This document shows, piece after piece, positions 45,801-57,881 of a stretch of 64,000 bases of DNA. A program made the translations under genes and the position numbers. Under the pieces are notes generated by a model. That model ran no database searches and had not been told where the DNA came from. It saw only the letters and a list, made by a program, of their open reading frames with translations. The DNA comes from Protopterus annectens (Eukaryota; Chordata; Ceratodontiformes; Protopteridae): the NCBI RefSeq assembly GCF_019279795.1, contig NC_056733.1:1421207552-1421271551 (forward strand), read 5' to 3'. The first letter of the stretch is position 1. Each line of letters begins with the position of its first letter.

Positions 45801-48490
45801 GGTGATGGTGCATCAGCGTAACCCACCTTATACAGCAGCAGAGGATCAGGAGATCCACCAGAGCCTGGTGCAGAATTTCTCTGTGCTGTTTTCCAGGACC
45901 AGCCAGAACCAGCATGAGAGGGCTGCACTGTGGCAAGATCTTGTCCGTCGGGTAAATGACATAGGCATGCATAACTGGACATATGAGCAGGAACGCCATC
46001 ACTGCAGTGATTTAATTAGACATGTCTGGCAGTGTGCGTCTGATATCCACAGACAACAGCTTGCCACAGGTGGTGGGGTACCTATCCACCCCCCCTCACC
46101 AGTGTGGAGGAGCACCTCCTAAGTGTTGTGGCTCCAGGCCAACAACAACAACATCCACAAACATGTGTCATTATGGAGGCTGGAGCCACCCAGCATGTTG
46201 AAATGGAGTGTGCAGGTAACATGCCATATCTGTAGTTGACTGGTCTCTGTACTGGTAGTTTATGCATGTGTGAGATATGTACGGTGTGTGTAGCTGTTAA
46301 ACTGCCTATTCTTCTGCAAGATTGATATTCTGAGCATAATCTGTACACCTGTGAAAGCCACCTGTTGTACTACTGTACTTTATCATACTCACAGTATCAA
46401 TGGCACAGTTGTGGCCACTGGCAATCACTGTCATATTTTTGCAGATCCCTCTGGAGTGACAGCAAGGCAGCCAATCCATGCTGGTGAGTGTGTAATAACA
46501 ATACTATTGCTAATGACATGTGCATGTCATATGGAGGTGTAGTGTGTGCACATGTAACACCTACACATAATGCATGCTGTGCATGTTTGCTGTGAGACTA
46601 CGCATATCCCATTATTCTCAGTAGCTGCCTTACTCACATGCAATACACAGAGCATGACATACATGTGTAGCAACACAGTACTGGACATTGTATAGGCATA
46701 TCTGATACACATGTACACAACACACACATGTTTGGCATAGACACTACACCTTAGCCTGCTACACATGTCCAATTATGACACCTACTGTATGGCCACCCTT
46801 CAGTATCTTACTTATCCTCTATGCAGCATACATAATATACCTGATGGGTAGAGGCCTACCATGTCTTTGTGCAACAGTCTTGAACAAATAATACATTCAT
46901 GTTAGGCAATGCTCACTATTGGCCACCTTACACACCCATGTAACAAGTGGCTGTGTAATTGTGGATGTAGTCATGTTACTGCACTTCAGGTACAGCATGC
47001 TAGCTGCCTGTCTGGCACACATTATTATTGTTGACTGACCACAAGAAGCATGTTGATCATGGCTCACGTTACTACACCACATCCAGTTCCACTGACCACA
47101 AAAGTACACATAGCAGTTATTGCGTAGCACCATCATGTGTTGTGTGTGTGTGCAAATATATGCCCCCACAGCTTGTAACACTTGCACAACATTGTTATGT
47201 CCTTGTACACATTGTGTCCCAGGGTGGAGACAATCACTGAACAACTACACACAACCAACAAGTACACATATACTGTTATTAACAAGGGCTGTCTACACTT
47301 GCACTGCATGTTCCTGTGCAGCACATAATCTGCATGCTGACACGTGTGCAGTGATGTTTTTCCTTGTGATACTGTCACCCACCCTCAAACAGTATTGTGT
47401 ATGTGTTGGATTGCAGGTGTGTCTGTGTTTGTATCTGCTGTAATGAGGAGTGTGCCTGTGTGCCTCTGTGCATGTGCACCTGTGTGCATGTGCGCCTCTG
47501 TGCATGTGCACCTGTGTGCATGTGTGCATATGTGCTAACATCTTGTACACATTTGTAAACTGTGTTTCCTATCTTCCTCTCACAGGTTCTGATGTTGCTC
47601 TGGTGGAGTGCAGCAGGGAACCTGAAGCCACTGCTGGGGATAGTGATAATGATGATACATGTGTAATGGCACAGGGAGGTGTGACAGGGTCTGTCGTTGG
47701 TTAGCCAATCGACACTACACAGCAGTCAACCCCATCAATGCGCACAGTCATCCTGCCGATACATCCATTGTCATCAATGTCCTTAGCTGAGGGACAGCAT
47801 ACAGTGGGCATTGACCATGGTAGTTTGGTATCATTGGCACATGCACCCCCTCACAGCAGCCATGGCCAGATTCCTGACATGGTACCACACAGGCAGATGT
47901 CCAGGGGTTCTCGTGGGAGCATCCGTGGTCATACTGCCCCTGTCAGACGTGCCCACAGAGGTCTTTCAACCTCAGCTATGTTCCGGGCTGTAATGTAGGC
48001 ACAGGCACATATGGAACGGTACACCAGACAGGGTCTGAGGGAGCTTAGAGCACATCGCACTGCTATGAATGACACTATGTGTGACGTTGTGGCTGCCATC
48101 CGTAATATCAGCGAGGTCATTGATAGACGTTGGGGGGACACATTAGATCTCTTCCACAACTACATGTCCAGGAGCCAGGACAGTGCAGGGCGGTTGAGGC
48201 ATCGACGTGGACGTATGCCAGCAACATCATCAGCTGGCAGTCGTTGCGGACAACAAACCCACAGCCACTTCCATAGTGCCAGTACCAGCCCCAGCAATGC
48301 TGGGTCTGTGCTGTCATTACACCGTCCTAGAAGACCATGTGCACGTGGCTCTGGACAGTCCCAGCAGGGACATGTGTCCAGTCAACATCCCACTGCTTCT
48401 GATGACAGTACCCAGTCTGGCTTAGTACCTGATACTGTCCGTAGCACACCTGCCAGGCACAGGTACTGTGTCCGTGGCCAGAGACAGTGA
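45801..48490 (+). pseudogene. Myb/SANT-like protein gene of a PIF/Harbinger transposon, three exons
   Basis: Exon 45801-46215 follows a strong acceptor (TTTTCCTTCCAG). An ATG at 45805 opens a Myb/SANT-like domain: YTAAEDQEIHQSLVQNF, then ALWQDLVRRVNDIG and a third helix around HHCSDLIRHV. Near the C-run at 46087-46094 the frame shifts to VEEHLLSVVAPGQQQQ, and this frame runs to donor GTAACA at 46216. Exon 46445-46483 (39 nt, acceptor TTTTTGCAG, donor GTGAGT) and exon 47586-48490 (acceptor CCTCTCACAG) join in the same phase. The last exon has two in-frame stops (47702-47704, 47996-47998). It ends in a helical segment (RELRAHRTAMNDTMCDVV) and a Ser/Arg-rich tail. In this superfamily the protein is the DNA-binding partner of the transposase, which lies convergently at 58394-64000. 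Confidence 0.7.
47460..47530. repeat. 32-bp minisatellite within the Myb-like gene intron
   Basis: The unit GCCTCTGTGCATGTGCACCT plus TGTGCATGTGC-like sequence occurs at 47462 and 47494, a 32-base period with flanking partial units. It lies just before the acceptor of the third exon. Confidence 0.6.
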
Positions 48491-48665
48491 GCTGTATGAC
48501 CTGGCAGGTACAGTCTGTGGCTGTCCACAAACACCCGTATATGGCAGCCACGTGGTGGAACTGTGTGCAAGCATATACACACACACATAATGCTAACACC
48601 TAGGGCTAACACATATACACACACATCGCATCAGCATTGCCCCATGTTGTACTGTTGTCCCTCAC

Positions 48666-48709
<44 letters not shown>

Positions 48710-50135
48710 CGATTGGATGTGTCAATGGCAGACTCTGGCAAACCAAGTACACACCCTGTGCATATGATGAAACTGTGCCACCTCCTGCCATCTGTAACAT
48801 TGATGCAGGAACAGGATAGCATGGTGCTGATGCACAGGGTGACTACATAGCACTGTAGTAATAATATCATGTTGTTAACATCACAGTGTAATGATATCGT
48901 TGTGGGTATATTCGAGCATGCATGATGCATTAACTATGATTGTCACTGTAGTTTTGTATACACCGGTGTTAATTCCCAAAGTGTACTGTCTGCACATGTG
49001 CCACATGGCTGTTGTGTGTACCTGTGCCTGCATGTGTTGGGGTGTGGACAGTACATGTGTGATGTTTGCAGCACAGAGTTGCAGGTGTACATTTGTGAAC
49101 ATGGTTAGCATGGAACATGACATGGTTTGACAGTATGCTGTGGGTGATACGGTTTCCATATGTCAATGGTCTGCATTCTGGTACTACACACAGCCTACAT
49201 AACCTGACATTCCGTGGTCATTACATGGTGTCTCCTCAACTGATACACAGATGTAGGAACCTGGTGTCAGTGATATCCCTGCAGTACTACACTATACCAG
49301 TAGCCATTCTTACTGAGCCCCACACATCCCTGGGAACAATACTCTTTGGCATATAGCAGTCTCACGTACATGTCAACACACTACGGATATGTCCATCCAC
49401 AACTGCAAATGCATACAGTGGCCTACAATGCATTCTACACATGACACACCTAACCACCACAAGGGTATCATACAGACAGATACCTGTTGTCCAAGCCATG
49501 CTGTATTGCTGTAACGCAACTGTAGCATTGTCATCGGCATGTAATTAACATAGTATTCCAACAGTACCATGCAGTTGGTAGCACCCATCATGTAGAACGG
49601 GTAATGGTGTGTACATGTGGACAAGTGTTATCTTGTCTATCCTGTGATATTCACATTTCCAAAGGTATTCTGCAGTCCCTCGGTGTATCACCTAAGCAAG
49701 AAGGTGTCTGTATGCATATCGGCAACAGTTGCCATACACCTACACTGGATGTCCATCACTCACAGACTTTGCTGTGTTTTAATATGTCTGACATATACTC
49801 CAGACATGAACCCTCACCCACATTAATCTATCAAAGCTTTCATGGGTGTGTGTCACATAGTTGGCCTAGGACACAGATCACTGCAGTAGCCTGCATTGTC
49901 ACCAACATACATGTATGGCCTAAGGTCTGGTAAGCTGCGGCACATGCTAGCAAAGGTAACAACTGTAATCATATGAGGCAGGCTTCACACATAGGAACTA
50001 TTAAAGGTCACAGGTACATATCTGTATGTGGCACACACATACCTGGTGCGTGTTATAATAATATGTCATACAATAATAAAAGCAAAACACACAACACATT
50101 GACAAACTGTGACAAACACACACATGTCATTTGTT
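48491..50135. other. CA-rich non-coding stretch
   Basis: A (CA)n microsatellite occupies about 48668-48706. The rest is TG/CA-rich without coding signal. It lies between the Myb-like gene and the tandem array at 50136. Confidence 0.5.
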
Positions 50136-51020
50136 GGATTTAAACCCCTACCTAACTATGTTATGATACTTGTGAGAGACGCATTAGCACAGCACGCTAT
50201 TCGCATTACTGGATGATTTCCCTTCTCCTGCTGTAATTATAGGGTGCTGACATCATCAGTCTTTCCAAAGAGGAATGTACATCTTTTAGTGTGTTATCCC
50301 AGTCTTCAAAAAGGCCATTCCTTTCACAGAGAATTGCATACATACACTCCCCCCACACACACACAGTGTTTGCAGAATTCAAATCCCTACCTAACTATGT
50401 TATGATACTTGTGAGAGACACATTAGCGCAGGGCGCTATTCGCATTACTGGATGATTTCCCTTCTCCTGCTGTATTTATAGGGTGCTGACATCATCAGTC
50501 TTTCCAAAGAGGAATGTACATCTTTTAGTGTGTTATCCCAGTCTTCAAAAAGGCCATTCCTTTTACAGAGAATTGCATACATACACACCCCCCTGCCACC
50601 CCACACACACAGTGTTTGCAGGATTCAAACCCCTATCTAACTATGTTATGATACTTGCGAGAGACGCATTAGCGCAGGGCACTATTCGCATTACTGGATG
50701 ATTTCCCTTCTCCTGCTGTATTTATAGGGTCCTGATATCATCAGTCTTTCCAAAGAGAAATGTACATCTTTTAGTGTGTTATCCCAGTCTTCAAAAAGGC
50801 CATTCCTTTCACAGAGAATTGCATACATACACACCCCCCTGCCACCCCAAACACACACACAGCATTTGCAGGATTCAAACCCCTACCTAATTATGTTATG
50901 ATACTTGAGAGAGACGCATTAGCGCAGCATGCTATTCACATTACTGGATGATTTCCCTTCTCCTGCTGTATTTATAGGGTGCTGACATCATCAGTCTTTC
51001 CAAAGAGGAATGTACATCTT
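50136..51020. repeat. Tandem array of about 240-250 bp units with a tRNA-like B-box
   Basis: Four units begin near 50136, 50373, 50621 and 50871 (GATTCAAACCCCTACCTAAC). They share GACGCATTAGCGCAG, TTACTGGATGATTTCCCTTC and GCTGACATCATCAGTC, followed by a (CA)n/C-rich spacer of variable length. On the minus strand each unit reads AGGGGTTTGAATCC, a B-box-like motif, so the unit may derive from a tRNA-type SINE. The fourth unit is cut at about 51020 by the CR1 fragment. Confidence 0.8.
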
Positions 51021-54000
51021 TAACTATCCCTCAGTATGGGGAATAACAATATCTGTGCATTAACAGACACCTAGTTCAGGGTCACATATGCACACTGGCA
51101 CTGCCAGGTTATGTTCTATACCATGCTTCGTGACTTGTAACACACAACATAAGTAGGGTGTGTATCCATATACATCACAGATACACACACCTCTGGGTTG
51201 GTACCACTGCACTAAGCATGACAGGCCATACATATACAACTACCATAGTGCAAAACTGCCTTTTGGGTCACATATGCACACTGGCACTGCCAGGTTATGT
51301 TCTATACCATGCTTCGTGACTTGTAACACACAACATAAGTAGGGTGTGTATCCATATACATCACAGATACACACACCTCTGGGTTGGTACCACTGCACTA
51401 AGCATGACAGGCCATACATATACAACTACCATAGTGCAAAACTGCCTTTTGGTTTGGTGTGTAGTTCAGACCACCCCCCCCCCCCCATACCCAGGAACCG
51501 CACTCGGCTTTCCTGGGAACAGTGTAGGATATGAAGGTCTTCACACACATCATTATAGTGGTTGACTTCAGGTACACAAATATTGACTGGGGATACTACT
51601 CAGGCCCTCAACAACATCACCCTAGAGCCACTACAATTTGTGGATCCATGTGCTATGTCACAACCAGTCACCACACCCACAAGGGGGAATACATATTGGA
51701 CCTGATCATCACCAACATGGGGACTCTATGTTCCACACCAGAGGTAGAACCCTCATTGTTAAGATCAGACCATAAACAACGTTCCCTGGACATCCATATC
51801 CCGTCCCCACCCCCAGCCAAGGAAATCACTGTAAAGAATTTCTCAAAAGCAGCCATTGCACTTGTGAAAACTGGGGAGGAATACTTCAAAGGCCCCATGC
51901 TGGAGGATAATACAGCCCAATCTGCAGAATCCTTTACAAACGTATTGTATGAGCACCTGCAGGTATGCATTGATCATGCTATCCCAAATAAAACCATGAC
52001 TCCTCCAAAACAGGAGACCTGTCTGGTTGACCCCGACCATATATAAGCTGTACAACAGAAGAAGGAAGCTACTACATAACAGAGCAATATCCCACAGAGG
52101 GAGGACATCTCTGAACAGTATTGGCAAGACACTTCAATCCCTCATATAATCATCACTTGCACATTTTGACAGTGAAATTGACCAGACACTACAGATAATC
52201 ACAAGGCCTTCTTTAGTTATGTCAGGAATATGTGTGGAAACAACCCAGATATGCTCTGAATTGTTGCATAACAGCACAAAATATGCTAAACCTTCAGACA
52301 TAGCCTACACCCTGGTAGACAGAGTCTGCACAAATGCCCCCCCTTACCTCCCAAGGGTACAGATGCCCATCCCAAATGAATGTAACCTACCTGACATCAC
52401 AGATGCACAGGTGAAAGGTGCCCTCTCCACAGCAAATAACACAGCATATGTATGGGACCGGACGGTGTCCCAGGCTGTGTCCTACACGAGCTCTGAGCAG
52501 AACTGAACACTCACATTAAGTCACTGTTCCAACTTAGCCTTACTACAGGATATGTACCCTGAGAATGGCATACAGATACAGTGCTCCCACTCCACAAAGG
52601 TGGTGCCACAACGGACCACAGGAACTATCACCCCATAAGCCTGACTAGTGTGGTAGAAAAGCTATGGAGCGTATTATCATGGAAGTCATAATCAAAAACA
52701 TTGTGAGCCTCCAGACAGTGGATCATACACAATTCGGCTTTGTTAAGGGCAGATCTTGCCTCTTACACATAGTTCATATCTTTGAAACGGTTACTGAAGC
52801 CATGGATGAGGGCAAGGTAGTTCACACAGTCTACCTGTACCTTGCAGAAGCCTGCAACACAATACCCCACTCAGGAATCATACATATGCTTACCAGCTTA
52901 ACTATCAACCCCTATATCACTAGATGTGTTGCTATCTGCCTCTGGGATGGAGCACACATAGTCAGAATTGCAGGTGCCATGTCCAATTCCAGACCAGTTA
53001 CAACTGGTGTCTCACTGGGCTCAGTTGTGGGACCTGTCCTGTTCGGTATGTACTTCTCTGAGGTTGTGACTAACATGGGGGGATTATGTCTAACAAACGT
53101 CACAGATGACTGCTAACCGGGGGCCATAAGCAACACTGCAGCTGACACATGCTTCCTCCATAAGGGTCTCACAGAGATGGATGCTTGTTGCCAGAGCCAT
53201 GGCCTCGTGCTAAATGTTAAGACATGCATAGTCATCCCCTTTGGGGAAAACAAAGTGCACACAAATCACCACATAAGTGGTAATCCATTAAGTACAGAAG
53301 ATGTATTTACAGATTTGGGGACCAACATAGATCGTAACCTCTCCTTTGCTAATCACATTGACAGAGTCATTGCAAAGACCTTTATATAGCCCTTCTTATC
53401 ACATGGGGGTTTGCATGTAGATCATGGGAGGTCATTGTGGCCCTCTACTAGTCACTCATCAGGCCCATGTTTGACTACAATGGCCCTTTTGGGGTGTACC
53501 TTACCCAACACCTGCAGCAACTACAGTATCCACAACAGTACCTCCCCAAGAGGATCATGGACTACACACAGATGTCCTATGCAGCTCAACTAAAGGATCT
53601 CCAGCTCTACTCAGTTGCTTAATGCCTACTCAGAGGTAATCTATGCCTGACGTACACAGCCATGTCAAACCCAGAAGTAATGGACATGCTCCACCTCATA
53701 ACATCCAAGACCCTTAGAGCTACACACTCCAGGGACTTAAACCTCAGCACAAAACTATATAGGACATGCTGCAGGGACAGATTCATTACCCAGAGGCTCC
53801 CCTCACTCTGGAATTAAATCCCAATTAAAGTTAGACATAGCCCCTCGCCAACCCTCTTCCAGCAAAATCCAGCCGCATGGATGGGAAATTGCAAATTCAC
53901 CCCTGGGATCTCCACTGAGTCCCTGCTTGACAGAGGCACAGCAAACTAGCCTTAAAGGGTGCCTTCTGTGACCTACTTTACTGAGGCACAGTAGGCTACT

Positions 54001-54085
54001 CTACTGGGGAGGCAGACGCCAAATACACTCTGCCTAGGCTTATGAATTCCCTAGGGCAGACAGCCTAGTATCGACCTCTGCACCT
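51021..54085 (+). mobile_element. CR1-type LINE copy 3, 5'-truncated and decayed
   Basis: This aligns with copy 1 from its endonuclease start (ATATCTGTGCATTAACAGA, compare 60997) to the end (CCCTAGGGCAGACAGCCTAG near 54050). Readable parts are LDLIITNMGTLCSTPEVEP and SDHK near 51690-51780, the RT segment QFGFVKGRSCLLHIV near 52730, VGPVLFGMYFSEV near 53030, and the C-terminal block near 53450-53900. It has many stops and frame changes and is much older than copy 1. It contains an exact internal 186-bp duplication. Confidence 0.85.
51079..51450 (+). repeat. Exact 186-bp tandem duplication inside CR1 copy 3
   Basis: 51079-51264 and 51265-51450 are identical by eye (GGGTCACATATGCACACTGG...CAAAACTGCCTTTT). 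The period is 186, a multiple of three. Identity in an otherwise decayed element means the duplication is recent or is an assembly artefact. Confidence 0.9.
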
Positions 54086-54924
54086 ATGTTTATGTTGGAG
54101 ATGCACAATATTTGTTGCTGATACTGTTTGCAGGTCTTTATTGCTGTAGCTTTCCCAATTTCTATGAACAACTTGTGTATCTGCGTAACATGTTTGATCA
54201 TGACAGGGTTCCAGTATATTAATATATGTGTCTGTTGTCATTTAACTGTGTGAACAGGGCAGATTGCTGGATCGTGGGAGGTTCCTGGCTTAACACATAC
54301 AACTGCCAGATATGTGTGGCCGACTGCTATACTCAGACATGGCCTAAGTGTGTGAGCATGCCCAGTTCAGGCTTTCCATGGTTTGTTGCCTGACATATGT
54401 CTCATTTATCCAAGTGTGTGAGCATGCCCAGTGTGACCTTTCCATATGTTGTGATCTGAAGTCCACTACATTTGTGGCTGTGTGTGAACATGACCAATAT
54501 TGACATTTATACTGTGTGTGTTGGAAGTCATGTTGTGTTCTTACTGCCAGACTCCTTTGTGTCATAACTCAACAGGGATTGTGCTGTGCCTGCAGGGTTT
54601 CCATGGGATAATTTGCAAAGACTTGTCAACATTCTTTCATACTGGTTGAACACTGTAATACTGTCATGGTGTAGTGGTTCAGTACTTTCACTATGGTGCA
54701 CAGTATCATGGGTTTGAGTCCCATCACTGCTTTAAATGTTCATACTGAGCAGACCAGACTGATTAAGGGCCAGTTAGGCAACTATGAGCATGTTGCATTT
54801 TGGTCAGCTATGGCCTACTTAAACCATGCTTGTCCAACATTGCTGTGTATTCACCAACTTGGGTGGACATTGCCAAACATTACTCCACATTGACCATAGT
54901 TGTACTAGTTGGTCTGTGTGATTC
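54086..54924. other. Spacer with a 66-bp triplicate and a tRNA-like module
   Basis: Three imperfect units (GTGTGAGCATGCCCAGT... at 54351 and 54417, then GTGTGAACATGACCAAT at 54483) form a 66-base tandem array to about 54545. No coding signal is seen. Confidence 0.6.
54661..54733 (+). repeat. tRNA-like SINE head
   Basis: CTGTCATGGTGTAGTGGTTC (A-box-like) and ATGGGTTTGAGTCCCAT (B-box with a small closed stem) are spaced as in a tRNA. The sequence is clearly related to the - strand module at 33648-33712 (shared AGTACTTT-ACTATGGTGCAC). It is more likely a SINE head than a working tRNA gene. Confidence 0.6.
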
Positions 54925-55037
54925 TATTCATAGGTTCATACTAGGCTATCTGCCCTAGGGCATTTATAATCATGGCCAGAGTGTGTTTGGCTTTCAACAC
55001 ACATTTTAAGTGGAGTTTGTCATGACATTTTTCAAGG

Positions 55038-56583
55038 TTAGTATACTGTGCCTCTGTCTAACAGTAACATAGAAGTGATACCCAGGGTAAACCTACAATC
55101 TCCCATCCACTCATCCAGATTCCTCTTGAAGAGAGTCAATGAGGGACTCTGGCTAACCTGGAATGGGAGTTTACTCAAGAGTGGAAGGAGCCTCTGGGTT
55201 ATGAATCTGTCACTCCAGCATGTCCTATTTATTTCAGTCCTGAGGTTCAGGTCTCTTGAGCACGTAGCTTGATGGGATTCTGATTTTCCAAGGTGCAGCA
55301 TGTCCATTGATTCCAGGTTGGACATGGCTTTATACATCAGGCACAGATCACCTCTGGGCAGGCGGTATGCCACTGAGTGGAGCTGCAGTTTCTTTAACCA
55401 GGCAGCAAATGGCATGTGTTTGAGCCCTTTGATCCTCCTGGTGAGGTACTTTTGTGATCTTTCCAGCTGCTGCAGGTGTCTGATAAGGTACATCCCACAA
55501 GGGGCATTGTACTCAATTATGAGCCTGATGAGGGATGAGTAAAGAGGCATGATGACCTCCCCCGATCTAGATGTAAATACCTTCATGATTAGGTGGGCTT
55601 TATGAAATGTTTTTCTAAACACTTTGGCCACGTGGTTGTCAAATGAGAGATTGCTATCAACTTGGGTCCCCAGGTCCCTTATCACTTCTTCCATACTTAA
55701 TGGGTTACCACCTATGTGGTAATTTGTGGGCACTTAGATTTTGCCAAAGGGAATGACTATAAACATTTTTGTGTTTAGCTCGAGGACATGGCTCTGGCAC
55801 CAGTTGTCTGTTTCTATGAGGCCATTTTGTAGGATGCTTGTGTCAGCTGGAGGGTCGATTATGGCGCCCAGTTTGCAGTCATCTGCAAACTTGTTCAGCC
55901 ACAATCCTTCTGTGTTGGCCTGTACCTCCGAGAAATATATACCAAACAAGGGAGGTCCCAGGACTGAGCCTTGTGGGATGCCATTTGTAGCTGGTTTGGG
56001 GTCTGACATGGCTCCAGCATTTCTGACCATGTGGGTTCTGTCCTTGAGCCAGTTTGCAACCCATCTAGTGACATAGGGGTTTATATTGAAGCTGGTGAGC
56101 TTATCTATAATGACCAAGTGGGGTATTGTATGGAAGGCTTTTGCGAGGTCCAGGTAGGCTGTGTGGACCACCTTCCCCTCGTCAATGGCCTTGGTGACTG
56201 TTTCAAATGACTCAACCAGGTATTGTATGGAAGGCTTTTGCGAGGTCCAGGTAGGCTGTGTGGACCACCTTCCCCACGTCAATGGCCTTGGTGACTGTTT
56301 CAAATGACTCAACCAGGTTTAAGAGGCAGGATCTGCCCTTAACAAAGCCAAACTGGGTAGGATCCAGTGTCTGTAGGTCCCCAATATCTTTATTTCTGAA
56401 GTCCATGATGATCCTTTCCATAGCTTTGCAGACCAAGCTAGTCAGGCTTCTGGGGCAATAGTTTGCAGTATCCATTGAGGCACCACCTTTGTGGAGAGGG
56501 ACCACTGTTGCTGTACACTGCTCTTTGGGTAAATATCCTGTGTTAAGGCTGAGACTGAACAGTGGTTTTATGTTTGTGTTCAA
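55038..56583 (-). pseudogene. Reverse transcriptase and C-terminal region of CR1 copy 2
   Basis: Leftward from 56583 the frame gives NTNIKPLFSLSLNTGYLPKE, the palm block AYLDLAKAFHTIPH, GIPQGSVLG, the catalytic box FADDC (near 55880) and the C-terminal SSLIRLIIEYNAPCGMYL with LERSQKYLTRRIKGL. The region is split into three main open pieces by a tandem duplication and by a stop between RT and C-terminal parts. The product would be the LINE replicase. Confidence 0.82.
56123..56316 (-). repeat. 97-bp tandem duplication in CR1 copy 2
   Basis: GGTATTGTATGGAAGGCTTT starts at about 56122 and again at 56219, with one obvious difference later in the unit (CCCCTCGTC against CCCCACGTC). The 97-base period is not a multiple of three and interrupts the RT frame. 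Confidence 0.9.
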
Positions 56584-57191
56584 TTCTTCTTGGGGTTCAT
56601 GTCTGGTCCCATTGATGCTGTGTGTTTTGCTTTGGAGAGGCTGGCTGTTACCTGAGCATCTGAGATGTCAGGGGGCCAGCACTCTGCTGGGATAGATATT
56701 TGCCCTTTTGGTGGGGAGGGGGGGGGGGGGAGTTTGCACTGAACCTGTCAGCTCGGATGTTGGCAATGTCTGTGGGTTTGGTGTATTGTTTGTCATTTTG
56801 GACTAATTCTGAGCATATCTGGGAGTTCCCACCCAGGTTCCTACTATAACTAAAGAAAGCCTTGTGATTATCCTTAGTGTCCTGTACAATTTGTATCTCA
56901 AAGTTTTTCAATAATACTGATCAGAGATGCCTTCCCTTTTTGGGATTTTGCTCTATCATATAGTAGCTTCCTCCTTGTATTGTATTTTTTTTTATGGCTG
57001 GGGTCCACCAGACAGGATGCCTGCCTTTGGAGGATTGGATCTTGGTTTTATTTGAGATTGCATGATCCATGCATTCCTGAAGGTGTTCATAGAATGTGTT
57101 TATAAAGGGTTCTGAGGTCTGGGCCGTATTTTCCACAGGCACAGGGGCTGTGAAGGATTCCACCTCTGTTTTGAGGAGTGTGACATTTGCT

Positions 57192-57881
57192 TTAGTGAAA
57201 ATTTTTCACTGTGGTTTTCTGGCCATGGGCTGGGGTCGGGATGTGAATATCCAGTGAGATTACTCTATGGTCTGATCTTACCAGTGAGGGATACACTTCT
57301 GGTCTTGGGCATAGAGTCCCCATGTTGGTGATGATCAGGTCCAGTATGTTTTTCCCTCTTGTAGGAGTGGTAGCAAGTTGTTCCATAGCATTTGAGTTTA
57401 TAAATTCTAGGAACCTTTGGGCTAGGGTGTTGCAGCTAGGGTAATGCTCCCAGTCTATGTTTGGGTAGTTGAAGTCGCCCAATATAATGGTGTTTGGGGA
57501 GACCTTCATATTTTCATGTGTTCTCTAGTCAGCCAAGTGTGGTTCCTGGGTTTAGGAGTGTGGTCTGTAGCAGGCTATGAACTGGAAGGCGGTTTTACCC
57601 ACTGTTAGTTGCACATGGATAGTCTCTGATGCTTCATGCTGTGCCACCAACCTGGGGGTGTGGGTATCTTTGACAAATATTGATACTCACCCTCCTTTTG
57701 TAGTTTGTTCCATGTTTTGTGGCTGTAAAGCATGGTATGAGGTGTAACCTGTTAGTGCTAGGGTGCTCTTGGGAGCCTTGAACCAGTTTTCTGTTACTGC
57801 ACAGATATCAACATTCTCAATGCTGAGGAGAGTTTGGAGTGCGTGCATCTTGCAGTTTAGACTTCTGGAATTGAGTAGCAT
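57192..57881 (-). pseudogene. AP-type endonuclease region of CR1 copy 2
   Basis: On the minus strand the region reads MLLNSRSLNCKMHAL with the first catalytic Asn, then DICAVTENWFKAP, ILGDFNYPNIDWEHY with the conserved Asp/Asn, and SLVRSDHRVISLDI with the Asp-His pair. The stretch is split by one or more frame changes around 57510-57690. Confidence 0.82.

Noticed and set aside
47293-47550. Cys/His-rich frames resembling zinc-finger or metallothionein proteins
   Set aside because: They come from TGTGCA-rich minisatellite sequence within an intron of the Myb-like gene.
48606-48930. Val/Cys-rich frames near 48.7 kb
   Set aside because: They are products of the (CA)n microsatellite at 48668-48706.
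50136-51020. CRISPR-like array
   Set aside because: Units are about 240 bases with variable simple-sequence spacers, and the context is a vertebrate genome; this is a tandem repeat.
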